DNA of 64,000 bases, from positions 248,001 through 312,000 of the forward strand of contig PGYU01000001.1 of NCBI GenBank assembly GCA_002839825.1, in the 5' to 3' direction. The position numbers and the translations under genes were made by a program. Positions 8,645 through 17,075 of the stretch are shown here, in pieces. Under the pieces are notes generated by a model, which made no database searches, had not been told where the DNA came from, and saw only the letters and a list, made by a program, of their open reading frames with translations. This DNA comes from Ignavibacteriae bacterium HGW-Ignavibacteriae-1. GTDB lineage: Bacteria > Bacteroidota > Ignavibacteria > Kapaibacteriales > UBA2268. Every line of letters begins with the position of its first letter. Position 1 is the first letter of the stretch.

Positions 8645-10279
8645 ATGTTAAAAATTTATCTCAAAGAAATATTCAATAGTGCTATTCAGAAAATGGGTTT
8701 GGAGATTTCGGGTGAAATCATTATTGATATACCCAAAAATCCTGAACATGGCGATTTGTCGTGCAATGTTGCTATGCAATTTGCCAAACAATTGGGCATG
8801 AATCCACGTCAATTAGCTGAAAAATTTATTGCCAATCTCGATTATGACTCTCAATTCATCGAACGTGTTGATATTGCAGGTCCGGGATTCATCAATATCA
8901 AATTTACTCCCAAATTCATTACTTCTTGCTTTGAACAAATCGCTCAAATCCGCGAAGATTACGGCAAAATCAAGTTAGAATCACCAAAAAAAATCAATGT
9001 CGAATACGTCAGTGCTAATCCCACCGGATTATTACATCTCGGGCATGGCAGAAATGCCGTTATAGGCGACACTGTAGCAAATCTGTACGAATGGACAGGC
9101 AATGAAGTTACTCGCGAATACTATTTTAATAACGCGGGCAACCAAATGAATAATCTCGGGAAATCAATCTTTGCACGATATATGCAATCAACCAAAGACC
9201 CAAATTATCCTTTTCCGGATGATGGCTACCATGGTTTGTATATCACCGATATTGCAAAAGTTTTGGCTTCCGAACTTGGCGATTCGCTTGCAACAGGCAC
9301 TGAAAAAGATTATGAAATTTGCCGTAAACGCGGCGAAGAATGGTGCTTTGAGCAAATTCTAAACACACTTAAACGATTGAAAATTAAGCAAGATATATTT
9401 TTCAATGAAGACAGTTTATATACCGACGGCAAAATCGAAGAAGTGATTCAAGAATTCAAAGCTAAAGATTTGGCTTATGAAAAAGATGGTGCTTTGTGGC
9501 TCAAATTTACCGAACTCGGTCTTGAAAATGATAGAGTAATCGTAAAATCAACCGGCGAACCCACTTATAGATTGCCGGATATTGCCTATCACCGCGAAAA
9601 ATTCCTCCGTGGATACGATTTGATTGTTGACGTTTTCGGTGCCGACCACATAGCAACAGTACCCGATGTTTTAGCAGGTGTGAAGGCTTTAGGCTTTGAT
9701 AATGAAAAGGTTAAAGTATTAATTCACCAGTTTGTGACTCTCACTGAAAATGGCGAACAAGTCAAAATGTCCAAACGTACCGGTAAAAGCTACACATTAG
9801 ATGAGCTCTTGGATGAAGTGGGCGAGGACGTCGTTAGGTTTTTCTTCATCATGAGAGGAATTTCTACCCATCTTGAATTTGATTTGTCCCTTGCTAAGGA
9901 ACAAAGCGAGAAAAATCCTGTGTTCTATTTACAATATGCTCATGCTCGCATCACATCAATAATTGACAAAGCTGAAGTTACTGCAGATAGCGAGATTAAA
10001 TACGAACTCTTAACTCATGAAGCGGAACAAAAGCTAACCAAAGAGCTTCTCCGATTCCCTGAAATTGTAAGTGCAGCGGCGGCAAAGTTTGAACCACAGC
10101 TTTTGGCTGAATACCTTCGTGAAGTCTCGTCCGCATTCCATGTCTTTTACCATGAATGCAGAATTTTGAATACAGAAAATGACATCATGAATGCCCGATT
10201 GGAATTAGCCAAAATGACCAAGCAGGTAATCAAAAACGGGCTTCAAATACTCGGAATTTCAGCACCCGACAGAATGTAA
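8645..10279 (+). CDS. argS: Arginyl-tRNA synthetase
   Basis: Class I aminoacyl-tRNA synthetase charging tRNA-Arg; 544 residues, typical length. The N-terminal Arg-specific Add1 domain (about 1-95) is followed by the Rossmann core, with the HIGH motif as HLGH (131-134) after NVEYVSANPTG. The KMSKR loop is at 374-378. The C-terminal DALR anticodon-binding domain runs from about residue 430 to the end, with YLQYAHARI at its start. ArgRS often lacks a canonical KMSK; here it is intact. It sits directly after rsfS and 11 bases before the CDGSH gene, suggesting a small operon. Confidence 0.97.
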   Translation: MLKIYLKEIFNSAIQKMGLEISGEIIIDIPKNPEHGDLSCNVAMQFAKQLGMNPRQLAEKFIANLDYDSQFIERVDIAGPGFINIKFTPKFITSCFEQIAQIREDYGKIKLESPKKINVEYVSANPTGLLHLGHGRNAVIGDTVANLYEWTGNEVTREYYFNNAGNQMNNLGKSIFARYMQSTKDPNYPFPDDGYHGLYITDIAKVLASELGDSLATGTEKDYEICRKRGEEWCFEQILNTLKRLKIKQDIFFNEDSLYTDGKIEEVIQEFKAKDLAYEKDGALWLKFTELGLENDRVIVKSTGEPTYRLPDIAYHREKFLRGYDLIVDVFGADHIATVPDVLAGVKALGFDNEKVKVLIHQFVTLTENGEQVKMSKRTGKSYTLDELLDEVGEDVVRFFFIMRGISTHLEFDLSLAKEQSEKNPVFYLQYAHARITSIIDKAEVTADSEIKYELLTHEAEQKLTKELLRFPEIVSAAAAKFEPQLLAEYLREVSSAFHVFYHECRILNTENDIMNARLELAKMTKQVIKNGLQILGISAPDRM

Positions 10280-10290
10280 TTTAAAATAAA

Positions 10291-10539
10291 ATGGAAAAAA
10301 TAATGACTGAACCTTTGATGCCCCAAAAGCATTCTTACAAAATCGAACTCGAACCCGGTGAATACTTATGGTGTGCTTGCGGCAAGTCCGAAAATCAACC
10401 ATTTTGCGATGATTCTCATAATGCGACGGATTGTCAACCTGTTCAATTTGAAATTACTGTAAAGAAAATTTATTCCATTTGCGGTTGCAAACGTTCAGAA
10501 AAGAATGCCTTTTGCGATGGTACCCACAAATTATTATAA
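10291..10539 (+). CDS. CDGSH iron-sulfur domain protein with two cluster motifs
   Basis: An 82-residue protein with two tandem CDGSH-type [2Fe-2S] sites: Cys28-Cys30-Cys39-His43 (ending FCDDSH) and Cys64-Cys66-Cys75-His79 (ending FCDGTH). The 3Cys:1His pattern is complete in both. The family (mitoNEET-like) carries redox-active, labile clusters; bacterial tandem forms have no well-defined partner. An internal ATG (residue 6, MTEPLMP) is an equally good start. It probably rides on the rsfS-argS transcript, with an 11-base gap. Confidence 0.88.
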   Translation: MEKIMTEPLMPQKHSYKIELEPGEYLWCACGKSENQPFCDDSHNATDCQPVQFEITVKKIYSICGCKRSEKNAFCDGTHKLL

Positions 10540-10590
10540 TTTGACTTTCGCCTCTAAAGCCATGAGCTAATGATTATATATTGCAATGAC

Positions 10591-11148
10591 TTACATTTTC
10601 CACTTAATGTTGCATCCTATACTTGGAATTTGCATTTCAATCTCATTGGTGCCCGATAAAACTGCATCAATTGCATTAGATAAATCTATACCCGTAACCG
10701 GAACATTATTCCCGGGACGCGAGGCATCGAATTGCCCGTGATAGCGCAACTTCAACTCCGAATCAAAAACGTAAATATCAGGTGTACAAACTGCTTTGTA
10801 TGCTTTGGCAATTTCTTGCGTTTCATCATACAAATACGCAAACTCAAATCCATATTTTTCGGCTGTGATGACCATGTTTTCCGGTGAATCCGCAGGATAG
10901 TTAATCACATCATTTGGGTTGATTCCAATGACTGAAACGCCATTTGCAATGTATTGGCTTGCAAGTTCGGAAAGTTTATCGGCTATATGAATTACAAAGG
11001 GGCAATGATTGCAAATAAACATCACAACTGTTGCTTTTGTTGATTGCAAATCTTGCAATGACTGCTTTTGTTGCAGTTTCGGATTCCATAATTCGAAATC
11101 GGGAGCTTTAAAGTCCATTGGTAAATTTAGAGATTCAGTTCTTGCCAT
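10591..11148 (-). CDS. Thioredoxin-like/AhpC-type redox protein
   Basis: A 185-residue redoxin with a thioredoxin fold. The active-site CxxC is Cys46-Asn-His-Cys49, followed by Pro, in VVMFICNHCPF. The cis-Pro region is VCTPDIYVFD. This is the family of cytoplasmic 'thioredoxin family proteins' related to AhpC/TSA, with the conserved SSPAM-like NYPADSPENM segment. I place the start at 11148 because GAGGAT lies just upstream and the first residues (MARTESLNLPM) match the family. A longer frame to 11223 adds 25 residues without support. No signal peptide is present. Its redox partner is not in the window. Confidence 0.85.
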   Translation of the reverse strand: MARTESLNLPMDFKAPDFELWNPKLQQKQSLQDLQSTKATVVMFICNHCPFVIHIADKLSELASQYIANGVSVIGINPNDVINYPADSPENMVITAEKYGFEFAYLYDETQEIAKAYKAVCTPDIYVFDSELKLRYHGQFDASRPGNNVPVTGIDLSNAIDAVLSGTNEIEMQIPSIGCNIKWKM

Positions 11149-11230
11149 CTTATCCTCAATTATTATAAACATTCTAAGCTTAGTATCGTCTAAGTAACGT
11201 AACATCCTAATTATAAATTGCATAAAGAAA

Positions 11231-12463
11231 ATGAATCAAACCGGAATTTTAATTTTTGTATCTGTTATACTATTGATTTTTGTAGCTTTCGACACCTATT
11301 TTCTAATCAAATGGAAAAAATTAGTTGCCATTCGCCAATGGAAGAAGCTCTATTTCCAAATTCCTCTTATCATATCAATCATAATGTTATTGCTTTTTAT
11401 TTATGTGACATATGGAAGAGTCCTTAATGATGAAAAAAATTCAAGCGTCAATATAGCTTTCATGATTACAAGTATTTGGTATTTGCCCAAAATCATCATC
11501 GTGCCAATTATGTTCTTCTGGGACACAATCAAGGGATTTTATAGATTATTAAGAAATCTTTTCACCAAAAAATCTGTAAAATCAGAAATTCCTATCGTGA
11601 AAAGTCGCAGGAAATTTGTCCAAAATGTGACTTGGAGTTTTGCAGGAATTCCTTTTATCGCTGCTTTCAAAGGCATTCTCCATACTGCATACGATTTCAA
11701 AGTACATCGAATAGACTTGCCGCTTATCAAGTTATCGCCCGAGCTTGATGGATTGAAAATTATTCAAATTTCTGACCTGCATTTTGGTTCCTTTTATTCT
11801 CGAGAACCGTTATTAGATGCTTTGTTTACAATTAACAATCTACATCCGGATTTGATTTTTATCACGGGAGATTTTGTAAATTTCAACCCTAAAGAAATGG
11901 ATTTCGGCTTTGATATCATGGAGAAATTGAAAGCAAAGCATGGCATATATGCTTGTTTGGGCAATCATGACCATTATATGAGCAAACCCGACCACCAATA
12001 TTTATTATCATTTTTTGATGATTCGCCTGTGCGATTACTGAATAACGAAAATACTGTCCTAAACATAAACGGAAAAAATATCAACATAGCCGGAGTGGAT
12101 AATTACGGAAGTCGTCAAACTTTCGGAGATTTTGACAAGGCACTTGCAGGTCTGAATAATACTGATCCGACTTTGCTCTTGTGTCACGACCCGACAAATT
12201 GGGATAGATTTTTGCGCGGCAAAAGCGATGTAGATGTGACTTTTTCCGGTCATACTCATGGCGGTCAATTAGGATTCGATTTATTGGGGAAACACTATTC
12301 TCCCGTTACTTGGGCTTATAAGCAATATGCCGGATTGTATCACGATTCCGACCAATATTTGTACGTAAATCGTGGACTTGGTATGTCTGGACCTCCAATC
12401 AGATTGGGTGTCAATCCGGAAATTACGTTGTTTACACTCAAAACGCCTGATTTTGTGACCTAA
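11231..12463 (+). CDS. Membrane-anchored metallophosphoesterase (YkuE/YaeI-like)
   Basis: A 410-residue protein with an N-terminal membrane part (hydrophobic segments near residues 5-27, 36-58 and 72-95, plus a further one near 140). A calcineurin-like phosphoesterase domain occupies about 165-405. Metal-binding motifs are all present: ISDLHFGS, ITGDFVNF, LGNHDHY and SGHTHGGQLG. In related proteins this domain hydrolyses phosphodiester or pyrophosphate bonds of lipids such as UDP-diacylglucosamine (YbbF/LpxG-like) or other envelope phospholipids. The substrate here is not determinable. It is divergent from the thioredoxin-like gene and convergent, with a 3-base gap, on the M20 amidohydrolase. 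Confidence 0.87.
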   Translation: MNQTGILIFVSVILLIFVAFDTYFLIKWKKLVAIRQWKKLYFQIPLIISIIMLLLFIYVTYGRVLNDEKNSSVNIAFMITSIWYLPKIIIVPIMFFWDTIKGFYRLLRNLFTKKSVKSEIPIVKSRRKFVQNVTWSFAGIPFIAAFKGILHTAYDFKVHRIDLPLIKLSPELDGLKIIQISDLHFGSFYSREPLLDALFTINNLHPDLIFITGDFVNFNPKEMDFGFDIMEKLKAKHGIYACLGNHDHYMSKPDHQYLLSFFDDSPVRLLNNENTVLNINGKNINIAGVDNYGSRQTFGDFDKALAGLNNTDPTLLLCHDPTNWDRFLRGKSDVDVTFSGHTHGGQLGFDLLGKHYSPVTWAYKQYAGLYHDSDQYLYVNRGLGMSGPPIRLGVNPEITLFTLKTPDFVT

Positions 12464-12466
12464 AAT

Positions 12467-13645
12467 TTAGCTTTTAAAATATTCAAAAACGGTTTTGACG
12501 AACATAGAAATGCCGGTAATCATTGCCTTTTCTTCGGGTATGAGTTTGCTATTATGCAAGGGCGGCAAATAGTCTTTATCGTGAGGCTGAACACCCAAGA
12601 GCCAAAAACTTCCCGGAACCTTTTGCAAATAATATGCAAAATCTTCAGCCCAAAGTCGTGGTTCATAATCGTAAACAAAATCATCGCCAAGCAAATCTGT
12701 AGCAATTTGTTTGGCTTTTTGCGTTTCAGCAGGTGAATTCACTATCGGAGAATAACCGGTGACGATATTCACTTCAGCTGTGCAATTATGCAAACTTGCG
12801 ATTGCATGTGTCGAATCGGCAATCAATTTCACCATTTCCTGACGCCAATCTTCATTATAAGTTCTCAGAGTGCCTTTCAGCTCTACTTTTTCAGGGAAAA
12901 TGTTTGTTGTGTTGCCACCGTTTATTGAAGTTATCGAAAGTACGCCCGGCTCGAGTGGATTTCGCTTTTTGTTGATTAATGTCTGGAAATGCTGAATCAA
13001 TTGGGCTGCGGTCAATATTGGGTCGTTCCCCGAATGTGGTTGGGCAGCGTGAGAGCCTTTGCCGTGAATCGTGATGTATATTTCATTCGTTGACGCAAAT
13101 GCCCGACCTTCGCAAAATGAAATTGTTCCTGTTTTGGCATCCGGGAAAATGTGTTGTCCAAAAATCGCATCAACTTTGGGATTATCCAACACACCTTCAG
13201 CTATCATCATTGTAGCGCCTCCCGGGAGAACTTCCTCGCCGGGCTGAAACAGCAACTTCACAGTACCTTTCAATTCGCTCTCGTGCGATTTCAAAATTAT
13301 AGCAGTCCCGAGCAGCATCGAGGTGTGCATATCATGACCACAAGCGTGCATTACACCTTCGTTCACTGATGCAAAATCTAGTTCCGTTTCTTCTAAAACC
13401 GGCAAGGCATCAATATCGGCGCGTAATGCGATACATTTCGATTTATCTGCACCAATAGTCGCTACAACACCTGTATTTGCAATTGATTTATATTCAATTT
13501 TATATTCATCTAAGACACTTTTGATAAATTTCGAAGTGTTATATTCTTGAAAAGATAGTTCAGGATTTTTGTGAATGTGGCGTCTGAATTCAACTACTTT
13601 ATCGAATACTTCATGAGCTTTATCAAAAATTGTTTGATTATCCAT
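12467..13645 (-). CDS. M20D-family amidohydrolase (N-acyl-amino-acid deacylase type)
   Basis: A zinc-dependent peptidase/deacylase of 392 residues. M20D/HipO motifs are the N-terminal FRRHIHKNPELSFQEYNTS, the metal-binding HACGHDMHTSMLLG, the Glu-Glu pair in FQPGEEVLPGGA, and HG.GSHAAQPH in the lid/dimerisation domain. The family covers hippurate hydrolase, IAA-amino-acid hydrolase and N-acetyl-diaminopimelate deacetylase. The gene lies 18 bases downstream of dapF on the same strand. A role in lysine/peptidoglycan precursor metabolism as an N-acyl-DAP deacylase is therefore an attractive but unproven reading. Confidence 0.88.
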   Translation of the reverse strand: MDNQTIFDKAHEVFDKVVEFRRHIHKNPELSFQEYNTSKFIKSVLDEYKIEYKSIANTGVVATIGADKSKCIALRADIDALPVLEETELDFASVNEGVMHACGHDMHTSMLLGTAIILKSHESELKGTVKLLFQPGEEVLPGGATMMIAEGVLDNPKVDAIFGQHIFPDAKTGTISFCEGRAFASTNEIYITIHGKGSHAAQPHSGNDPILTAAQLIQHFQTLINKKRNPLEPGVLSITSINGGNTTNIFPEKVELKGTLRTYNEDWRQEMVKLIADSTHAIASLHNCTAEVNIVTGYSPIVNSPAETQKAKQIATDLLGDDFVYDYEPRLWAEDFAYYLQKVPGSFWLLGVQPHDKDYLPPLHNSKLIPEEKAMITGISMFVKTVFEYFKS

Positions 13646-13663
13646 TTGATTGAACCTTTAAAA

Positions 13664-14497
13664 TTAAATTATAATTTCACTTTCATCTAAAAATATCGCC
13701 GCTCCTTCCAATGTGACTTCAGATATATTTCCGGTCGAAGAGCGCACGAAATTCACAAACAATTCCGAGCCACTTGGTGGAATCAGTTTGATTGGCAGAG
13801 GCAAATTGTCATGTATATGAGCATAAATAGCAGCCGAAACAGAACCTGTGCCGCAAGCACCCGTAATACGCTCGATTCCTCTTTCGTATGTTTTGATTTT
13901 CAAGCAATTATCAGCAATGGCAATCAAATTCACATTGACACCACGCGGAAAAGCACTAAAATCATATCTGATTTTGCGAGCTATTTCGATAAATTTGGAA
14001 TCTTCATCAAAATTGATTCCCAAATCTGAATCGCTTATTACAAAGTGGTCGCTTCCAACATCGAATAAACCGCATTTAATAATCTTACCATCAAATTCAT
14101 ATTCAAAATCAGTGTTGATTTTTATCGGGTCGGGCATTGAAAGTATTATATTTTCCGAATTGAATCTTGCTTTATAATTGCTTCCAGCCATAAAAAATGA
14201 AACTTGACCTTCATCAACGAACTTCAAATCTTTTGCAAACCGAACTGCACATCTGCCACCATTGCCACACATCATTCCCGAGGTACCGTCAGTATTGTAA
14301 AAATTAACTTCAAAATCGTATTTTGACGAATCATTTACAAACATGACACCTTCGCTCAAAAAATTCTCTGTTTTGGTCAATCTGACTATTTCGGGTACTA
14401 ATTGCGTCATTTGTTCGCGAGACAAAGCATAATCACGATTGTCAATTACATTGAACAAATTTCCGGCACCGGACATATTAAAAATTTTCAAATTCAT
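13664..14497 (-). CDS. dapF: Diaminopimelate epimerase
   Basis: Interconverts LL- and meso-diaminopimelate for lysine and peptidoglycan synthesis; 277 residues, the normal length. The two catalytic cysteines are Cys77 (in MMCGNGGRCAVRF) and Cys215 (in ITGACGTGSVSAA). The N-terminal FNMSGAGN matches the usual K/M-x-x-G-x-G-N-D-F signature, except that Leu-Phe replaces the Asp-Phe after Asn. It overlaps the upstream inositol-phosphatase-like gene by 4 bases (ATGA type) and is followed 18 bases later by the M20 amidohydrolase, forming a three-gene minus-strand unit. Confidence 0.95.
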   Translation of the reverse strand: MNLKIFNMSGAGNLFNVIDNRDYALSREQMTQLVPEIVRLTKTENFLSEGVMFVNDSSKYDFEVNFYNTDGTSGMMCGNGGRCAVRFAKDLKFVDEGQVSFFMAGSNYKARFNSENIILSMPDPIKINTDFEYEFDGKIIKCGLFDVGSDHFVISDSDLGINFDEDSKFIEIARKIRYDFSAFPRGVNVNLIAIADNCLKIKTYERGIERITGACGTGSVSAAIYAHIHDNLPLPIKLIPPSGSELFVNFVRSSTGNISEVTLEGAAIFLDESEIII

Positions 14498-15282
14498 TTT
14501 TTGGAATAGTTAATACTTTTTAAAATTTGGTCATGGATTAAACCGTTCGTAGCGAGTATAGTAGGGGAGTCGAGCCAAAATTCGTCTCCGTTGTATTGGG
14601 TGATTTTGCCACCGGCTTCTTTGACGAGTAGATATCCTGCTGCCATATCCCAAGGGAAAAGCGAGCTCTCCCAAAAACCGTCGAATCTACCGGCTGCAAC
14701 GTATGCTAAATCTAAAGCTGCCGAACCGAGCCTTCTAATCGGAATACCGCTCTGAACAATGCCCACAAATGTATCAACACAGTTATGCGGATTTTCGTTG
14801 ACATTGTACGGAAAGCCTGTTACTAAGAGAGAGGTTTTCATATCATCGGAGTCGGAAATACTGATTGTCTTACCGTTTAAATATGCTCCACCACCATTCA
14901 CTGCTACAAACAATTCGTCCAACAATGGGTGATAAATAACTCCGCACAGTACGTCTTTGCCTTTTCGTACAGCAATACTAACACAGAAAACGGGAACAGC
15001 ATGAGCGAAATTGACAGTGCCGTCAAGCGGGTCAATGACCCATTGATAGTCCGAATCTTCTTTTCCGGTATCTCCGGTTTCTTCAGCCAAAAATTTATGT
15101 TCGGGGAAATATGACTTTATCGTTTCAATTATAGCATTTTCAGCCTTGAAATCGTATTCGGTAACCAAATTGTTGATTCCTGTCTTGTTTTTTATTTCAA
15201 ATGTAGAGCCGAAGCCTTCTTTCAATATAGCTCCCGCTTTAAGAGCCGCTTCGATAGCACATTTTTCAAGTAATTCTAACAT
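14494..15282 (-). CDS. Inositol monophosphatase family protein (SuhB-like)
   Basis: Mg2+-dependent sugar/inositol phosphatase of 262 residues from the ATG at 15282. An in-frame TTG at 15291 would add three residues. Signature motifs are LAEETG (metal site), the DPLDGTVNFAHAVP motif 1 and PWDMAAGYLLVKEAGG motif 2. All metal-ligand acidic residues are present, so it should be active. Family members act on inositol phosphates, fructose-1,6-bisphosphate, histidinol phosphate or PAP. Sequence alone does not decide between them, and a SuhB-like inositol-1-monophosphatase is the default. It overlaps dapF by 4 bases and is the first gene of that unit. Confidence 0.9.
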   Translation of the reverse strand: MLELLEKCAIEAALKAGAILKEGFGSTFEIKNKTGINNLVTEYDFKAENAIIETIKSYFPEHKFLAEETGDTGKEDSDYQWVIDPLDGTVNFAHAVPVFCVSIAVRKGKDVLCGVIYHPLLDELFVAVNGGGAYLNGKTISISDSDDMKTSLLVTGFPYNVNENPHNCVDTFVGIVQSGIPIRRLGSAALDLAYVAAGRFDGFWESSLFPWDMAAGYLLVKEAGGKITQYNGDEFWLDSPTILATNGLIHDQILKSINYSKK

Positions 15283-15353
15283 TGTTTTCAATTTTTCTTG
15301 CTTAAATTAAATAATAAAAATATATAGAGACATTTGGACTTGAGTTATTTTAT

Positions 15354-15388
15354 AAAAAAAAACCGAATCCATACAGATTCGGTTTTTT
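15354..15388 (-). terminator. Intrinsic terminator after the P5C dehydrogenase gene
   Basis: Stem AACCGAATC (15361-15369) / GATTCGGTT (15376-15384) with a 6-base loop. It is flanked by an A run on the left and a T run on the right, so it can work in both directions. It lies 20 bases past the stop of the minus-strand aldehyde dehydrogenase gene and upstream of the inositol-phosphatase gene, separating the two units. Confidence 0.85.
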
Positions 15389-15408
15389 AATCAATTCTTA
15401 ATCAAAAA

Positions 15409-16953
15409 TTAAATCTTTGTTGCTACTGATTTACCTTGCAAAAATAGCATGAAATAATCACGGCTTCCGGCTTTCGAATCTGTACCGCTCATGTTGAATC
15501 CGCCGAATGGATGGACATCAACTAATGCACCTGTACATTTGCGATTCAAATAGAGATTGCCAACGTGGAATTCATTTTTTGCACGTTCGAGTTTCGCTTC
15601 GTTCTTTGAATAAACTGCACCTGTCAATCCGTAAAGAGTTCCATTTGCAATATCCAAAGCGTGGTCATAATCGCGAGCTTTTGTGACTGCCAAAACAGGA
15701 CCAAAAATTTCTTCTTGTGCAAGTCTTGCATTTTCATCAATGTCAATGAATACAGTTGGTTCGATATAATATCCGTCCAAAGATTCGACTTTTTTGCCAC
15801 CGCAAAGTAATTTGCCTTCTTCGTGACCAATTTTGATATATTCCAACATTGATTTTTCGGCACTTTGATTGATGACAGGACCAACACGGTAATCTTCTCT
15901 CGGGTCGCCGACTTTAAAAGTTTCAACTTCGGTTTTCAATTTTGCAACGAATTCATCGTAAACTGATGCGTCAATAATGGCACGTGAACAAGCTGAACAT
16001 TTTTGTCCTTGGAAACCGAATGCAGCTGCAGCAACACCTTTTACAGCATCATCTACGTCGGCTTCAGAGTCAACGATAATTGCATCTTTGCCACCCATTT
16101 CCGCAACGACTCTTTTTATCCATATTTGTCCGGGATTTGCTTTGGCTGCACGTTCGATAATTCTAAGTCCAACTTCCATCGAACCTGTGAAAGAAATAAA
16201 TCTTGTTTTCGGATGGTCAACTAAGTAATCTCCGGCTTCAGCACCTGACGCAACGAAGAAATTCAAGACGCCTTCCGGCAATCCGACTTCTTTCATTATA
16301 TCGGCGAACAAATACGCCATCATTGGTGTTTCCGACGATGGTTTCATTACTACAGTATTACCTGTTACAAAAGATGCTGATGAAATCCCTGCCATAATAG
16401 CAAATGGGAAATTCCAAGGTGGGATACAAATACCAACTCCAAGCGGAACGTAGAAATATTGGTTCTTTTCGCCCGGGAATGGAGTAAGAGCTTGGTCTTG
16501 ACCATATCTTATTGCTTCACGACCGTAGAATTCCATGAAATCAATTGCTTCGCAAGTGTCGGCATCAGCTTCTGCAAAGTTTTTACCTGCTTCGGTAATC
16601 ATCCAAGCATTGATTTCGAAACGTCTTTTTTTCATTACTTCAGCTGCTTTGAACAAGTATGAGGCTCTTTCTTCAGCAGGAGTATATTTCCAAGTTTCAA
16701 ATGCTTTGAGTGCTGCTTGGATAGCATCTTCTGCTTCTTTTGCGCCGCCCTTTTGGAATGTACCGACTAATTCGCTTTTGTTGCCGGGGTTATAAGATTT
16801 AGTTTTTTTGTCAGTAAAAACTTGTTTTCCGCCTATAATATTCGGATATTCCTTTCCTAACTGTTGACGTACGTATTCAATCGCTTCTTTTTGCTTTCTA
16901 ACGTTTTCTTCAATTGTAAAATCGAAAGGCATTAAATTTTGAAATTCAGTCAT
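15409..16953 (-). CDS. rocA: L-glutamate gamma-semialdehyde (1-pyrroline-5-carboxylate) dehydrogenase
   Basis: NAD-dependent aldehyde dehydrogenase completing proline (and arginine/ornithine) catabolism to glutamate. At 514 residues it matches the stand-alone RocA/PruA type, not the PutA fusion. Nucleophile Cys319 lies in GFQGQKCSACSR and general base Glu285 in VAEMGGKDAI. The cofactor region is PWNFPFAI...TGNTVVMKPSSETP, and FTGSMEVG forms the NAD-binding turn. The C-terminal HPFGGFNMSGTDSKAGSRDY is typical of the P5C dehydrogenase group. The start has GGAG 8 bases upstream. No proline dehydrogenase gene is adjacent. The neighbouring acyl-CoA dehydrogenase suggests a small amino-acid catabolism area. 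Confidence 0.93.
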   Translation of the reverse strand: MTEFQNLMPFDFTIEENVRKQKEAIEYVRQQLGKEYPNIIGGKQVFTDKKTKSYNPGNKSELVGTFQKGGAKEAEDAIQAALKAFETWKYTPAEERASYLFKAAEVMKKRRFEINAWMITEAGKNFAEADADTCEAIDFMEFYGREAIRYGQDQALTPFPGEKNQYFYVPLGVGICIPPWNFPFAIMAGISSASFVTGNTVVMKPSSETPMMAYLFADIMKEVGLPEGVLNFFVASGAEAGDYLVDHPKTRFISFTGSMEVGLRIIERAAKANPGQIWIKRVVAEMGGKDAIIVDSEADVDDAVKGVAAAAFGFQGQKCSACSRAIIDASVYDEFVAKLKTEVETFKVGDPREDYRVGPVINQSAEKSMLEYIKIGHEEGKLLCGGKKVESLDGYYIEPTVFIDIDENARLAQEEIFGPVLAVTKARDYDHALDIANGTLYGLTGAVYSKNEAKLERAKNEFHVGNLYLNRKCTGALVDVHPFGGFNMSGTDSKAGSRDYFMLFLQGKSVATKI

Positions 16954-17075
16954 GTGATTGCTCCAATATGTTTTATGAAGATTGCATTTAACATAGATAC
17001 AAAATTAATGAAAAAATTATAATAAACAAGGAGAATCGGATTCGCATCGATAAGTTTGCAAAATAATTGATAGCT

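Noticed and set aside
12460-12480. AT-rich inverted sequence between the convergent phosphoesterase and M20 genes as a terminator
   Set aside because: The pairing is only A/T and short, with no clear stem plus T tract.
17000-17075. GAATC-G-GATTC near 17034 as a terminator of the acyl-CoA dehydrogenase gene
   Set aside because: Only 5 bp of stem and no T run in the right direction.
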